Of a stretch of DNA of 13,871 bases, positions 1-6,834 are shown in pieces. Position 1 is the first letter of the stretch, and each line of letters starts with the position of its first letter. The notes under the pieces are model-generated. The model worked only from the letters and a program-made list of their open reading frames with translations. It was not told where the DNA came from and did no database searches. A program made the position numbers and the translations under genes. Source of the stretch: Anaerolineae bacterium (lineage in GTDB: Bacteria > Chloroflexota > Anaerolineae > B4-G1); NCBI GenBank assembly GCA_030612185.1, contig JAUWOI010000057.1, forward strand, positions 1-13,871. Direction: 5' to 3'.

Positions 1-696
1 GCCCTTGCCACCAACCAGCACCAGCGGCGCGGTTGTCACCTTCGCGTTGAGCAGCAGGCGGTAGGCCTGCAGCAAGCCCGGCAGGTTCTTGCGCGGCTCG
101 AGCGTCCCCACGCAGAGCAAGAAGTGCGGTTCCATGCCATACCGCACAGCGACATGCTCGGCCTCTGCTTCTGGCAGCGGGCGGAAGGCCGGGTCGGCGG
201 CCAGGTGCACGACCGAGACCTTCTCCGGTGGCACATTCAGCAGCAAGGTCAGGTCAGACTTGGTAGCGTGGGAATCGGCCAGGATGTGGTCGGCGCGACG
301 TACCGCCCACTCGATCTGCTGGTTGTGATAGCGGTGACTTTCGGGAGTGAGGAACTGCGGGTAATAGAGGAAGTTCACGTCGTGAATGGTGATCACAGAC
401 CGGCGATAGCCGAAGGCGGGTGGGATGAAATCGGGGCTGTGCAGCAGGTCGAGCCCCAATCGCGCCACCTCCACCCCTAACGCCCACCGCCCTAAGCGGT
501 GATGCGAAGGAGTCCAGCAGGCGACGGGACGGAAGTTCCGCCCTGGCCGCCGGGGGGTACGGTCCTTGCGACTATGCAGGACGCGGTAGTCCGTGTCCGC
601 ATCAAGGGCAGCCAGCGCCGCCAGTAGATGCAGCACGTAGTTGCAGACTCCGTCCCAGGCATAGTGGACAATACGGATATCAATGCCGATACGCAT
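1..696 (-). CDS. GT4-family glycosyltransferase, partial (C-terminus beyond window)
   Basis: The reverse strand is open from an ATG at 696-694 to the window edge, 232 codons without a stop. The product starts MRIGIDIRIVHYAWDG, a Rossmann beta-strand followed by an acceptor-side glycine region. Next come an ITIHDVNFLYYP strand, then RRADHILADSHATKSDL (around residues 137-153), which is the A-D-x-I-x-x-x-S-x-A-T-K-x-D-L signature of GT-B retaining glycosyltransferases. VGTLEPRKNLPGLLQAY marks the start of the donor-binding domain, and the fragment breaks off at LVLVGGKG. Family knowledge: such enzymes transfer a sugar from a nucleotide-sugar to a glycan or lipid at the cytoplasmic membrane, often for cell-surface polysaccharide. 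The acceptor cannot be told. Roughly 130-150 residues should be missing. It has its own consensus promoter at 778-751. No Shine-Dalgarno lies close to the ATG; an octamer repeat occupies that interval. Confidence 0.9.
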   Translation of the reverse strand, partial: MRIGIDIRIVHYAWDGVCNYVLHLLAALAALDADTDYRVLHSRKDRTPRRPGRNFRPVACWTPSHHRLGRWALGVEVARLGLDLLHSPDFIPPAFGYRRSVITIHDVNFLYYPQFLTPESHRYHNQQIEWAVRRADHILADSHATKSDLTLLLNVPPEKVSVVHLAADPAFRPLPEAEAEHVAVRYGMEPHFLLCVGTLEPRKNLPGLLQAYRLLLNAKVTTAPLVLVGGKG

Positions 697-700
697 GAGT

Positions 701-730
701 AATGACAAATGACCAAATGACCAAATGGCA
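701..730. repeat. AAATGACC octamer tandem repeat
   Basis: Two perfect AAATGACC units (707-714, 715-722) are flanked by degenerate ones: AATGAC at 701-706 and AAATGGCA at 723-730. On the reverse strand this lies inside the leader of the glycosyltransferase gene, between a GGAGA (737-733) and the ATG at 696. It is a short microsatellite of the kind scattered through some Chloroflexota and cyanobacterial genomes (recollection, not searched). Confidence 0.75.
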
Positions 731-750
731 AATCTCCAACTTCCGAGGCC

Positions 751-778
751 ATTATAGCGGCTCGTGGCGATCTGTCAA
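751..778 (-). promoter_or_regulatory. Sigma-70 promoter for the glycosyltransferase gene
   Basis: Read on the reverse strand, TTGACA (778-773) is followed after 16 bases by TATAAT (756-751). Both hexamers match the housekeeping consensus exactly. Initiation would fall near 744, giving a leader of about 48 bases that contains the octamer repeat. Its -35 box lies 4 bp from the -35 box of the opposing promoter. Confidence 0.8.
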
Positions 779-782
779 ACCG

Positions 783-811
783 TTGCCTGTGAGAGAGAAT
801 GATGTTATAAT
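783..811 (+). promoter_or_regulatory. Sigma-70 promoter for the coiled-coil/selB operon
   Basis: TTGCCT (783-788) is separated by 17 bases from TATAAT (806-811). The -10 box is perfect and the -35 box matches four of six positions. Initiation near 818 gives a short leader of about 29 bases with GGGAG (835-839) seven bases before the ATG at 847. The promoter is back to back with the glycosyltransferase promoter. Confidence 0.75.
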
Positions 812-846
812 CAGCGCACCACTAAACTCACCCAGGGAGTGTGATA

Positions 847-2055
847 ATGGCGACAAAAGTAACTCAGGCACTAGATATGACCCAGGCGATGCAGACGCTC
901 AAGTGGCTGGATGAGGAGCGCCGCAAGGACAAGGTCACCATCGCCACGCTGCAAGAACGAATACAGGAGCAGGAACGGCAACTGGCCCAGCAGGTGGTTC
1001 AGACACGAGAACTGCAAACCTCGCTGGCGGGCATCCAGGGTGTCCTATCTCAAGTGACCAAGTTCGAGCAGATGGTCTCGAACTACAAGAAGGAATTGAC
1101 CCTCCAAATGGGCCAGCGTGATGAGGTGCGGCGAAAAGAACAGGCCGAGGCGGAGCGACTGCGCCGGATTGAGCACGAGGCGCTAACCAGCAACCTGAGC
1201 CGGCTGGAGAAAGAATTGCGCGTCCTGCCCCGCTACGATGAGGAGTTGAACGCCCGCCAGGTTGAGGGGCAACGATTGGGTGAAGCCTTCCTGCGCCTGG
1301 AAGTCGCCGTGGCCGAACTGAGCAAACGGGCCGACGATCGCGTGCCGGCCGTCACCTTCCTGGAGGAGCAGCGCCGCGCCGATACTCGCCGCATCGCCGA
1401 ACTGGAGCAGGATACCACCGGCCTGCGCAAGAAGTTCGAGGCCCAGGTCACGAAGTTCCCTCTTCTCGAGGAGGCGATTCAGAAGCAAAGAGCCCGCATT
1501 GAAGATGCCGTCCAGGAGACGAAGAAGTACGAGAAACCGATCGAAGAACTACGCATCTCCGACTTTCAGCGCGAGCAGAAGATGAAGCAGTACCTGGATC
1601 AGGGCGAGCAGGTGGTCCAGGAGATGGAGCGGGTACGCGCCCAGACGCAGGGCTTCATCGAGCAGCAGCAACTGGTCAAGCGGACTCTCAGTGCTCTGGA
1701 GAAATTCAAGGTGCGCATAGAGAAACGCCAGGACGAGATGGCCGAAAGGCAACGTTTGGCCGAGGAGCGCGGCAAGCAGCAGTGGGAAGAATGGCAGACG
1801 GCGCGGTTGAAGGCGCAGAAAAAGCAAGAGGTACTGATCGAGGAGCGCTGGCGACAACAAGACCAGACCGATGCCGAGCAACTAAAGCGCCTGGACGTGC
1901 TATCGTCCGCTGCCGAACTGTATCACGCTCAACTAGACTCCCTCTGGGAGGCCCGCCGCGCCGACGCCACCAGTCTGCTCAAGGCCATCCAGGACGTGCA
2001 CGAGACGCTCGTCGCACCGATTGATGAGCAACTGGCAACTTTGCGCAGAGAATGA
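847..2055 (+). CDS. Coiled-coil protein of unknown function
   Basis: The product has 402 residues, starting MATKVTQALDMTQAMQ. An in-frame GTG six bases upstream (841) lies only one base after the GGGAG ribosome binding site, so the ATG at 847, seven bases from it, is preferred. The protein is rich in Gln, Glu, Arg, Lys and Leu, has only about five prolines and no cysteine, and shows heptad-like spacing almost throughout (about residues 20-400). I see no signal peptide, membrane segment or enzymatic motif. It resembles the rod parts of SMC or tropomyosin-like proteins but lacks ATPase head motifs, so no function is assigned. It is the first gene of a two-gene operon; selB begins 15 bases after its stop. 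Whether that pairing is functional is unknown. A soluble structural or scaffolding role is only a guess. Confidence 0.85.
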   Translation: MATKVTQALDMTQAMQTLKWLDEERRKDKVTIATLQERIQEQERQLAQQVVQTRELQTSLAGIQGVLSQVTKFEQMVSNYKKELTLQMGQRDEVRRKEQAEAERLRRIEHEALTSNLSRLEKELRVLPRYDEELNARQVEGQRLGEAFLRLEVAVAELSKRADDRVPAVTFLEEQRRADTRRIAELEQDTTGLRKKFEAQVTKFPLLEEAIQKQRARIEDAVQETKKYEKPIEELRISDFQREQKMKQYLDQGEQVVQEMERVRAQTQGFIEQQQLVKRTLSALEKFKVRIEKRQDEMAERQRLAEERGKQQWEEWQTARLKAQKKQEVLIEERWRQQDQTDAEQLKRLDVLSSAAELYHAQLDSLWEARRADATSLLKAIQDVHETLVAPIDEQLATLRRE

Positions 2056-2070
2056 CAGGACTAAGAGACG

Positions 2071-3618
2071 ATGCACGTCATCGGCACCGCTGGCCACGTA
2101 GATCACGGCAAGTCCACCCTAGTCCACGCCCTCACCGGCATTGACCCCGACCGGCTCCGCGAGGAGAAGGAGCGGGAGATGACGATAGACCTGGGCTTCG
2201 CCTGGCTCACGCTCCCCAACGGCGCATCGGTCGGCATCGTGGACGTGCCCGGGCACAGGGATTTCATCGAGAATATGCTGGCAGGCATGGGAGGCATTGA
2301 CACTGCTCTCTTCGTCGTCGCTGCCGACGAGGGAGTAATGCCGCAGACCAGGGAGCACCTGGCCATCCTCGACCTGCTGGGGGTCAGTACAGGGGTCGTC
2401 GCCCTGACCAAGTTGGACCTGGCCGAGAGCGAAGACGAAAGCGGAGAGTGGGTTGAGATGGTCGCTGCCGACGTGTCCGAGACGCTGGAAGGGACGGTGT
2501 TGGAGAGCGCGCCTATCATCCCCGTCTCCGCCCGCACAGGGCAGGGTCTTGACGTACTGCTGGCTGCGTTGCAGGAAATGCTCGCCCAGGCCCAACCCCG
2601 CCCCGACCGAGGACGGCCCCGGCTGCCGATAGACCGCGTCTTCACCATCAGTGGTTTCGGCACCGTCGTCACTGGCACTCTCACCGGCGGATGCTTCGAG
2701 GTGGGACAAGAAGTCGAGGTGCTGCCCCGGGGGTTGAAGGCTCGCGTGCGGGGTCTGCAGACCCACAAGCAGAAGGTCGAACGAGCAGTGCCGGGCAGCC
2801 GCGTGGCGATGAACCTCAGCGGCGTCAGCAAGGCCGACCTCAAGCGCGGAGACGTCGTCACCATCCCTGGCTGGCTGCAGTCCACAGTGCTGGTAGACGT
2901 GCAGTTGCGTTACCTGCCCAACATCCTTCGGCCAGGCCTGCGGCGTGAGCCATCAGGCGAACGTTCAGGACAGGCGCAGCGCCCATTGCGCCACAATACC
3001 CAACTCAAGTTTTTCTCCGGCGCGGCTGAGACGATGGCTCGCGTGCGACTCCTGGGCCAGGACAGACTGCCGCCGGGGCAATCGGGATGGGCACAATTGC
3101 GACTCCAGGAGCCGATTCCGCTAGTCAAAGGGGATCGCTTCATTGTCCGCATCCCCTCCCCCTCCATGACCGTGGGTGGGGGCGCCGTCGTGGACCCCCA
3201 CCCGGGCCGCAAACACCGCCGCTTCCGCTCCGAGGTGCTGGCCCGCCTGGAGACGCTGGCCCAGGGCAGCCCAGCCGAGATATTGCTGCAAGCCCTCCAA
3301 CGGAGTGGCCCCATCTCCGCCCGTGACTTGCTCTCCACCAGCGGGCTGGGCGAGACGGCCCCCGAAGCGCTCGCTCAACTGCTGGACGAAGGCCAGGCGA
3401 TCCTTCTAGGTACGCAGGTTAGCAGGAAGCAGGAAACAGGAAGCAGGAAGCGGTTGGCCTCCAGCAACCAGTTGCTTGCCGCCAGCACCTGGTGGTCCGC
3501 CCTGAACGACCGGCTCTCTCGCGAACTTTCCGCTTACCACCAGCGATCCCCGCTGCGGACAGGGATGGGGGCGCGAAGCCCTGCGCAGCGGGCTCCGGCT
3601 GGAGGCGAAGGTGTTTAA
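2071..3618 (+). CDS. selB: Selenocysteine-specific elongation factor SelB, main part (frameshifted)
   Basis: SelB is the EF-Tu-like GTPase that delivers selenocysteinyl-tRNA(Sec) to in-frame UGA codons marked by a SECIS element. The start MHVIGTAGHVDHGKST carries the P-loop GHVDHGKS (residues 8-15). The GTPase switch follows with T38 (MTIDLGFAW), DVPGHRDF (G3, 58-65), TKLD (G4, 113-116) and SAR (153-155). Beta-barrel domains II and III follow (VFTISGFGTVVTGTLTGG, about 190-207; RHNTQLKFFSGAAE, about 307-320; IPSPSMTVGGGAVVDPHPGR, about 361-380). The first winged helices begin near 385. About 25 extra residues at 448-472 come from a microsatellite. After residue 500 the frame is wrong: homology continues in frame +2, pointing to a one-base surplus in the G5 run at 3567-3571. 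The last 15 residues before the TAA at 3616-3618 are off-frame translation. Corrected full length would be about 660 residues, normal for SelB. Confidence 0.93.
   Translation: MHVIGTAGHVDHGKSTLVHALTGIDPDRLREEKEREMTIDLGFAWLTLPNGASVGIVDVPGHRDFIENMLAGMGGIDTALFVVAADEGVMPQTREHLAILDLLGVSTGVVALTKLDLAESEDESGEWVEMVAADVSETLEGTVLESAPIIPVSARTGQGLDVLLAALQEMLAQAQPRPDRGRPRLPIDRVFTISGFGTVVTGTLTGGCFEVGQEVEVLPRGLKARVRGLQTHKQKVERAVPGSRVAMNLSGVSKADLKRGDVVTIPGWLQSTVLVDVQLRYLPNILRPGLRREPSGERSGQAQRPLRHNTQLKFFSGAAETMARVRLLGQDRLPPGQSGWAQLRLQEPIPLVKGDRFIVRIPSPSMTVGGGAVVDPHPGRKHRRFRSEVLARLETLAQGSPAEILLQALQRSGPISARDLLSTSGLGETAPEALAQLLDEGQAILLGTQVSRKQETGSRKRLASSNQLLAASTWWSALNDRLSRELSAYHQRSPLRTGMGARSPAQRAPAGGEGV
3424..3451 (+). 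repeat. Heptanucleotide microsatellite inside selB
   Basis: Four 7-base units in a row: AGGAAGC (3424-3430), AGGAAAC (3431-3437), AGGAAGC (3438-3444), AGGAAGC (3445-3451). A second low-complexity piece follows, CCAGCAACCAGTTGC (3461-3475), which includes the inverted repeat GCAAC-CA-GTTGC. Both are translated in frame as a Ser/Arg/Lys/Gln-rich insert between two winged-helix parts of SelB. Confidence 0.85.
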
Positions 3619-4054
3619 CGCGGCACTGGCCCGCGCCGTCGCCGAGGGGTTGATCGTAGACGAAGGGGCTACCGTCCGGCTCCCATCCCACGCCGTCCGT
3701 CTCAACCCCGAGCAGCAACAGCAGGTAGACGCACTCCTAGCCCGCTTCCGGCGCCAGCCCTACGCCACTCCCTCGGTCAAGGAAAGCATCGTCGCAGTGG
3801 GGGAGGAGGTGCTGGGCGTGCTGGTAGCCCGAGGTGAGTTGGTGCAAGTCTCGCCGGAGGTACTGTTCCTGCCCCAGACCTACGAGGAGATAGTGGCCCT
3901 CATCCGCGCGCGCATTGAGCGGGAAGGGAGCATCACCCTGGCACAGACACGTGACATGCTTGGGACCAGCCGCAAGTATGCGCAGGGGCTTCTGGAACAT
4001 TTGGACGAAACCGGGGTGACAAAACGAGTGGGAGACGAGAGAGTGCTACGGTAG
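3611..4054 (+). CDS. selB: SelB C-terminal winged-helix part, separate reading frame
   Basis: This frame carries the end of SelB: KVFNAALARAVAEGLIVDEG is the continuation of a winged helix, and the last domain ITLAQTRDMLGTSRKYAQGL with VTKRVGDERVLR closely matches the fourth winged helix that binds the SECIS hairpin. The native join would be at residue ~500 of the upstream frame (TGMG followed by REALRSGLRLEAKVFNAAL). If the frameshift is real, a GTG at 3611, five bases after GGAGG (3601-3605) and overlapping the upstream stop, could start a free 147-residue SECIS-binding fragment. If it is a sequencing error, this is simply the last fifth of an intact SelB. The 3' end overlaps the end of convergent rarA by 9 bases, leaving no room for an intergenic terminator. 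Confidence 0.85.
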   Translation: MFNAALARAVAEGLIVDEGATVRLPSHAVRLNPEQQQQVDALLARFRRQPYATPSVKESIVAVGEEVLGVLVARGELVQVSPEVLFLPQTYEEIVALIRARIEREGSITLAQTRDMLGTSRKYAQGLLEHLDETGVTKRVGDERVLR

Positions 4055-5404
4055 GGAGACGCGTTTCTTCCACTTCTTCAGCCGCTCAATGATCTTCCGC
4101 TCGTAGCCGTGCCCCTTGGGCTGAAACCATCCACCTTCGACCCCCTCCGACAGGTAGCGCTGCTCCACCCACCCGTCAGGGTAGGCATGGGGATACTTGT
4201 ATCCCTCATGCTCGCCTAACGTGCGCTTATAGTGCTCACGCAGCGCGCCGTGGAAGACGTCGCTCTTGTCGCGCAGATAGACCGGCACCGGCCCAGCCCC
4301 GTGCTCCTCAATCTCCGCCAATGCTCCCCAGTAGGCCCCGGCCGAGTTGGACTTGGGCGCGGTAGCCAGGTAGAGCGTCGCCAGTGCCAGGTGATACTGC
4401 CCCTCCGGCATCCCCACCCACTCGAAGGCCTGAGCGCATGCGTTGACGACCACAACCCCGTCAGGATCGGCCAATCCGATATCCTCCGCCGCCAGGATGT
4501 ACAGCCGGCGCAGGATGAACCGGGGGTCCTCGCCAGCGGCGACCATCTTGGCCAGCCAATAAAGCGCCGCGTCGGGGTCGCTCCCGCGCACCGACTTGAT
4601 GAAGGCAGAGACGGTGTCGTAATGCGCGTCGCCTGCCTTGTCGTAGCGCAACGCGCGGTGCTGGATCGAGTCCTCGGCCACGGTTAACGTGACGTGGATG
4701 ACGCCGTCGTCGCCAGGTGGTGTGCTCTCCACGGCCAACTCCAGCGCGTTGAGCGCGGCCCGAGCGTCGCCGCCAGCGACGCGCACCAGGTGGGCCAGCG
4801 CCTCGTCGTCGAGTTGGGCATTGCGAGAGCCGTAACCGCGCCTGTTCTCAGTGTCGGTCAGGGCACGGCGCAGTATCGCCACCACCTCGTCGTCGGCGAG
4901 CGGCTTGAACTGGAAGACACGGGAGCGGGAGACCAGGGGCGCGATGACCTCGAAGTAGGGATTCTCGGTCGTCGCGCCGATGAGCACGACGGTGCCATCC
5001 TCGACGTGGGGCAACAATGCGTCCTGCTGGGCCCGGTTCCAACGATGGATCTCGTCCACGAGCAGGATCGTGCGCCGGCCATACATCCCGCGTCGCTCCC
5101 TGGCCTCCTTGATGATACGCCGCAGGTCGGCCACCCCCGCCAGCACAGCGCTAATGGTCTCGAAGTGGCGGGCGGTCGTATTAGCGACGATCATCGCCAG
5201 CGTCGTTTTGCCGGTGCCTGGCGGCCCCCAGAAGATGAGGGAGGAGAACAACCGATCAGTCTCAATGGCACGGCGCAGCAACCGCCCCTGGCCGACGATG
5301 TGTTCCTGGCCGACGAACTCGTCCAAAGTGCGCGGGCGCATGCGCGCCGCCAGCGGCGCTTCGCAACGAATTTGCTCTTGCCGGCTGTGCTCAAACAGAT
5401 CCAT
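4046..5404 (-). CDS. rarA: Replication-associated recombination protein A (AAA+ ATPase, MgsA/RarA)
   Basis: The product has 452 residues, full length for the family. Walker A is GPPGTGKTT (60-68), Walker B LLVDEIHRW (114-122), sensor 1 ATTEN (144-148), with a Ser-Arg-Ser-Arg arginine-finger stretch (159-162) and sensor 2 GGDARAALNALE (211-222). The C-terminal helical tetramerisation part includes DTVSAFIKSVRGSDPDAALY, then AAEDIGLADP and a GYKYPHAYPDGW motif near the end. RarA is a clamp-loader-like ATPase that acts at stalled replication forks and single-stranded DNA. The start ATG (5404-5402) shares one base with the TGA of the NuoN-like gene (TGATG) and has no Shine-Dalgarno of its own, so translation should depend on re-initiation after the upstream gene. 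It is the last gene of the rpoD operon. Confidence 0.95.
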   Translation of the reverse strand: MDLFEHSRQEQIRCEAPLAARMRPRTLDEFVGQEHIVGQGRLLRRAIETDRLFSSLIFWGPPGTGKTTLAMIVANTTARHFETISAVLAGVADLRRIIKEARERRGMYGRRTILLVDEIHRWNRAQQDALLPHVEDGTVVLIGATTENPYFEVIAPLVSRSRVFQFKPLADDEVVAILRRALTDTENRRGYGSRNAQLDDEALAHLVRVAGGDARAALNALELAVESTPPGDDGVIHVTLTVAEDSIQHRALRYDKAGDAHYDTVSAFIKSVRGSDPDAALYWLAKMVAAGEDPRFILRRLYILAAEDIGLADPDGVVVVNACAQAFEWVGMPEGQYHLALATLYLATAPKSNSAGAYWGALAEIEEHGAGPVPVYLRDKSDVFHGALREHYKRTLGEHEGYKYPHAYPDGWVEQRYLSEGVEGGWFQPKGHGYERKIIERLKKWKKRVSLP

Positions 5405-6834
5405 CAGGGAGCAAAGAAGGTGTAAGTCTCCGCCAGGCGGGCTGCCAGCGGCGCGAGAACCTGTGGGAAGAGTCCCACCCCAACGCAGGCCAGTATCGCC
5501 ACAACCACGACTACAGCCATCAGCCAGCCTTCAGAGATAGCGCGGGGGGATATGTCCCCCTCAGGCAGTCGAGGGCGCGCCAGTAGAGCGGATAGTCCTC
5601 GCCACACGCCAACCATCACGCCGACCCCTGCCAGGAGAAGGAGCAACGCGGAGCCCGGGCTGGATGGCATCAGTGCACGACAGAGAGACCAGCGCCAGAT
5701 GAAGCCAGCGCTGACCGGTAACCCCGCTACCGAAAGCCCGCCGAAGATCAGCACTGCCGTGCTCCACGGCGCTTTCCAGCCCAGCCCGCGCAGTGCATCG
5801 CAATTGTCATCGTCGCCGTTACGCGCCCGCAGACCGCTCAAGCCAGTCGCCATGAGGGCCAGACCGAAGGGGCGCACCAACAGCGACAGGAGAACCAGCG
5901 TCAATCCCAGCCTGCTGTGCATCCCCAGAGCGATGAGTGCGCCGCCGCTATCTACCAGCGCACCATACCCCATCAGCGGTCCCAGGCGACGCTGAGATGG
6001 CGCGAGTAGTCCCCCCACGACGATCATCGCCAGTCCTGCGGTGGAGAAGAGTGAGCCAAAGTAGGGATGGGTGTTGAGCCAGGGGTAAGTCTCCAGGAAG
6101 TCCAGGAGCAGGAACCAGGCCGCGCCGTTGCCGATGGTAAGGACAAAGGTGCCCGCCAGTGGCACGCTGTCGCCGGCGACGGCCGGCACCCAGGTGTGGA
6201 AAGGCACGACACCCAGTAGCAACGCAAAAGAGACAGCCAGCAGAGCAGCGGCAGTGTTAAGCAGCCCCACCTCGTCCGGCGTCAGTACATACCGGTCCAA
6301 CAGCCAGTGGGTGACCAACACACCAGGTAGGGCCAGGGTGGTGAACGTCAGATAACGCAGCCCTCCCCGAGTGGGCGACTGTCCCTCGGCCTGCAGCGCA
6401 AAGATGGAGAGGGCGGCGGCAATCTCAATGAGCAAGGCAGCGTAGATGAGAGGCCGGATCAGCAGTGCCCCACTCAACAGGCTGAGCAGGCCCAGCCCCA
6501 TCGGAAAGAGTAGGGAATGTGATGTGACACGCCACGCCAGGAAAAAGAGACCAGCGGCTGTGAGGAACAGGATCGCCATTGCCATCCGGTCGGCCTGATC
6601 CAGAACCAACTCGCGTCCGAGGAATCTCACGGCCTCGCCCATAGCAATCTGGCGTTCTCCCCAGAAGTACACCTGCACCGGCTGATCCAGCGGCAGCGTG
6701 ACGACCGCGATACCCAACGCCAACGCCGTGCCAACGGCCAGCAGTGCCGAGAGGGACGCCCAGCGGAGCAGGATGTACACGATACCCGCCATCACCAGCG
6801 GGATGATCAGCAACAAGAGAGGGCCTGCAATCAC
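5404..6834 (-). CDS. NuoN/MrpD-like proton-translocating membrane subunit
   Basis: A polytopic membrane protein of 476 residues with around 13-14 hydrophobic segments. It belongs to the antiporter-like family (Proton_antipo_M) shared by complex I NuoL/M/N, Mrp A/D and group 4 hydrogenases. The family hallmark VPFHTWVPA sits at about 210-218 and AGFIWRW at 376-382. The TM5-type glutamate is present (LLIEIAAAL, E137). By eye, the TM7 lysine five residues before PFH is replaced by leucine, and the later lysine in GFIxK is arginine (R381). It starts with GTG, overlapping the TGA of the preceding gene by four bases, with GAGGTGA about eight bases upstream. No NuoB/C/D/E/F/G/H/I gene is in the window, so respiratory complex I membership is not supported. 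Confidence 0.85.
   Translation of the reverse strand: MIAGPLLLLIIPLVMAGIVYILLRWASLSALLAVGTALALGIAVVTLPLDQPVQVYFWGERQIAMGEAVRFLGRELVLDQADRMAMAILFLTAAGLFFLAWRVTSHSLLFPMGLGLLSLLSGALLIRPLIYAALLIEIAAALSIFALQAEGQSPTRGGLRYLTFTTLALPGVLVTHWLLDRYVLTPDEVGLLNTAAALLAVSFALLLGVVPFHTWVPAVAGDSVPLAGTFVLTIGNGAAWFLLLDFLETYPWLNTHPYFGSLFSTAGLAMIVVGGLLAPSQRRLGPLMGYGALVDSGGALIALGMHSRLGLTLVLLSLLVRPFGLALMATGLSGLRARNGDDDNCDALRGLGWKAPWSTAVLIFGGLSVAGLPVSAGFIWRWSLCRALMPSSPGSALLLLLAGVGVMVGVWRGLSALLARPRLPEGDISPRAISEGWLMAVVVVVAILACVGVGLFPQVLAPLAARLAETYTFFAP

Noticed and set aside
701..730. CRISPR array
   Set aside because: Units are 8 bases in direct tandem without spacers, so this is a microsatellite.
1549..1881. Leucine-rich reverse open frame inside the coiled-coil gene
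   Set aside because: CAG/GAG-rich coiled-coil codons read backwards give Leu-rich frames; no start signal is seen.
2103..2885. 260-codon open frame on the reverse strand within selB
   Set aside because: It is a shadow of the strongly conserved SelB GTPase domain; its product is Ser/Arg/Pro-rich and has no recognisable domain.
3567..3571. Programmed ribosomal frameshift site in selB
   Set aside because: The required shift is +1, but there is no stop or rare codon next to the G run as in known +1 sites; a homopolymer indel is simpler.
4694..5425. 243-codon open frame on the forward strand across rarA
   Set aside because: It lies opposite the well-supported RarA ATPase domain, and its composition is that of an antisense frame in GC-rich DNA.
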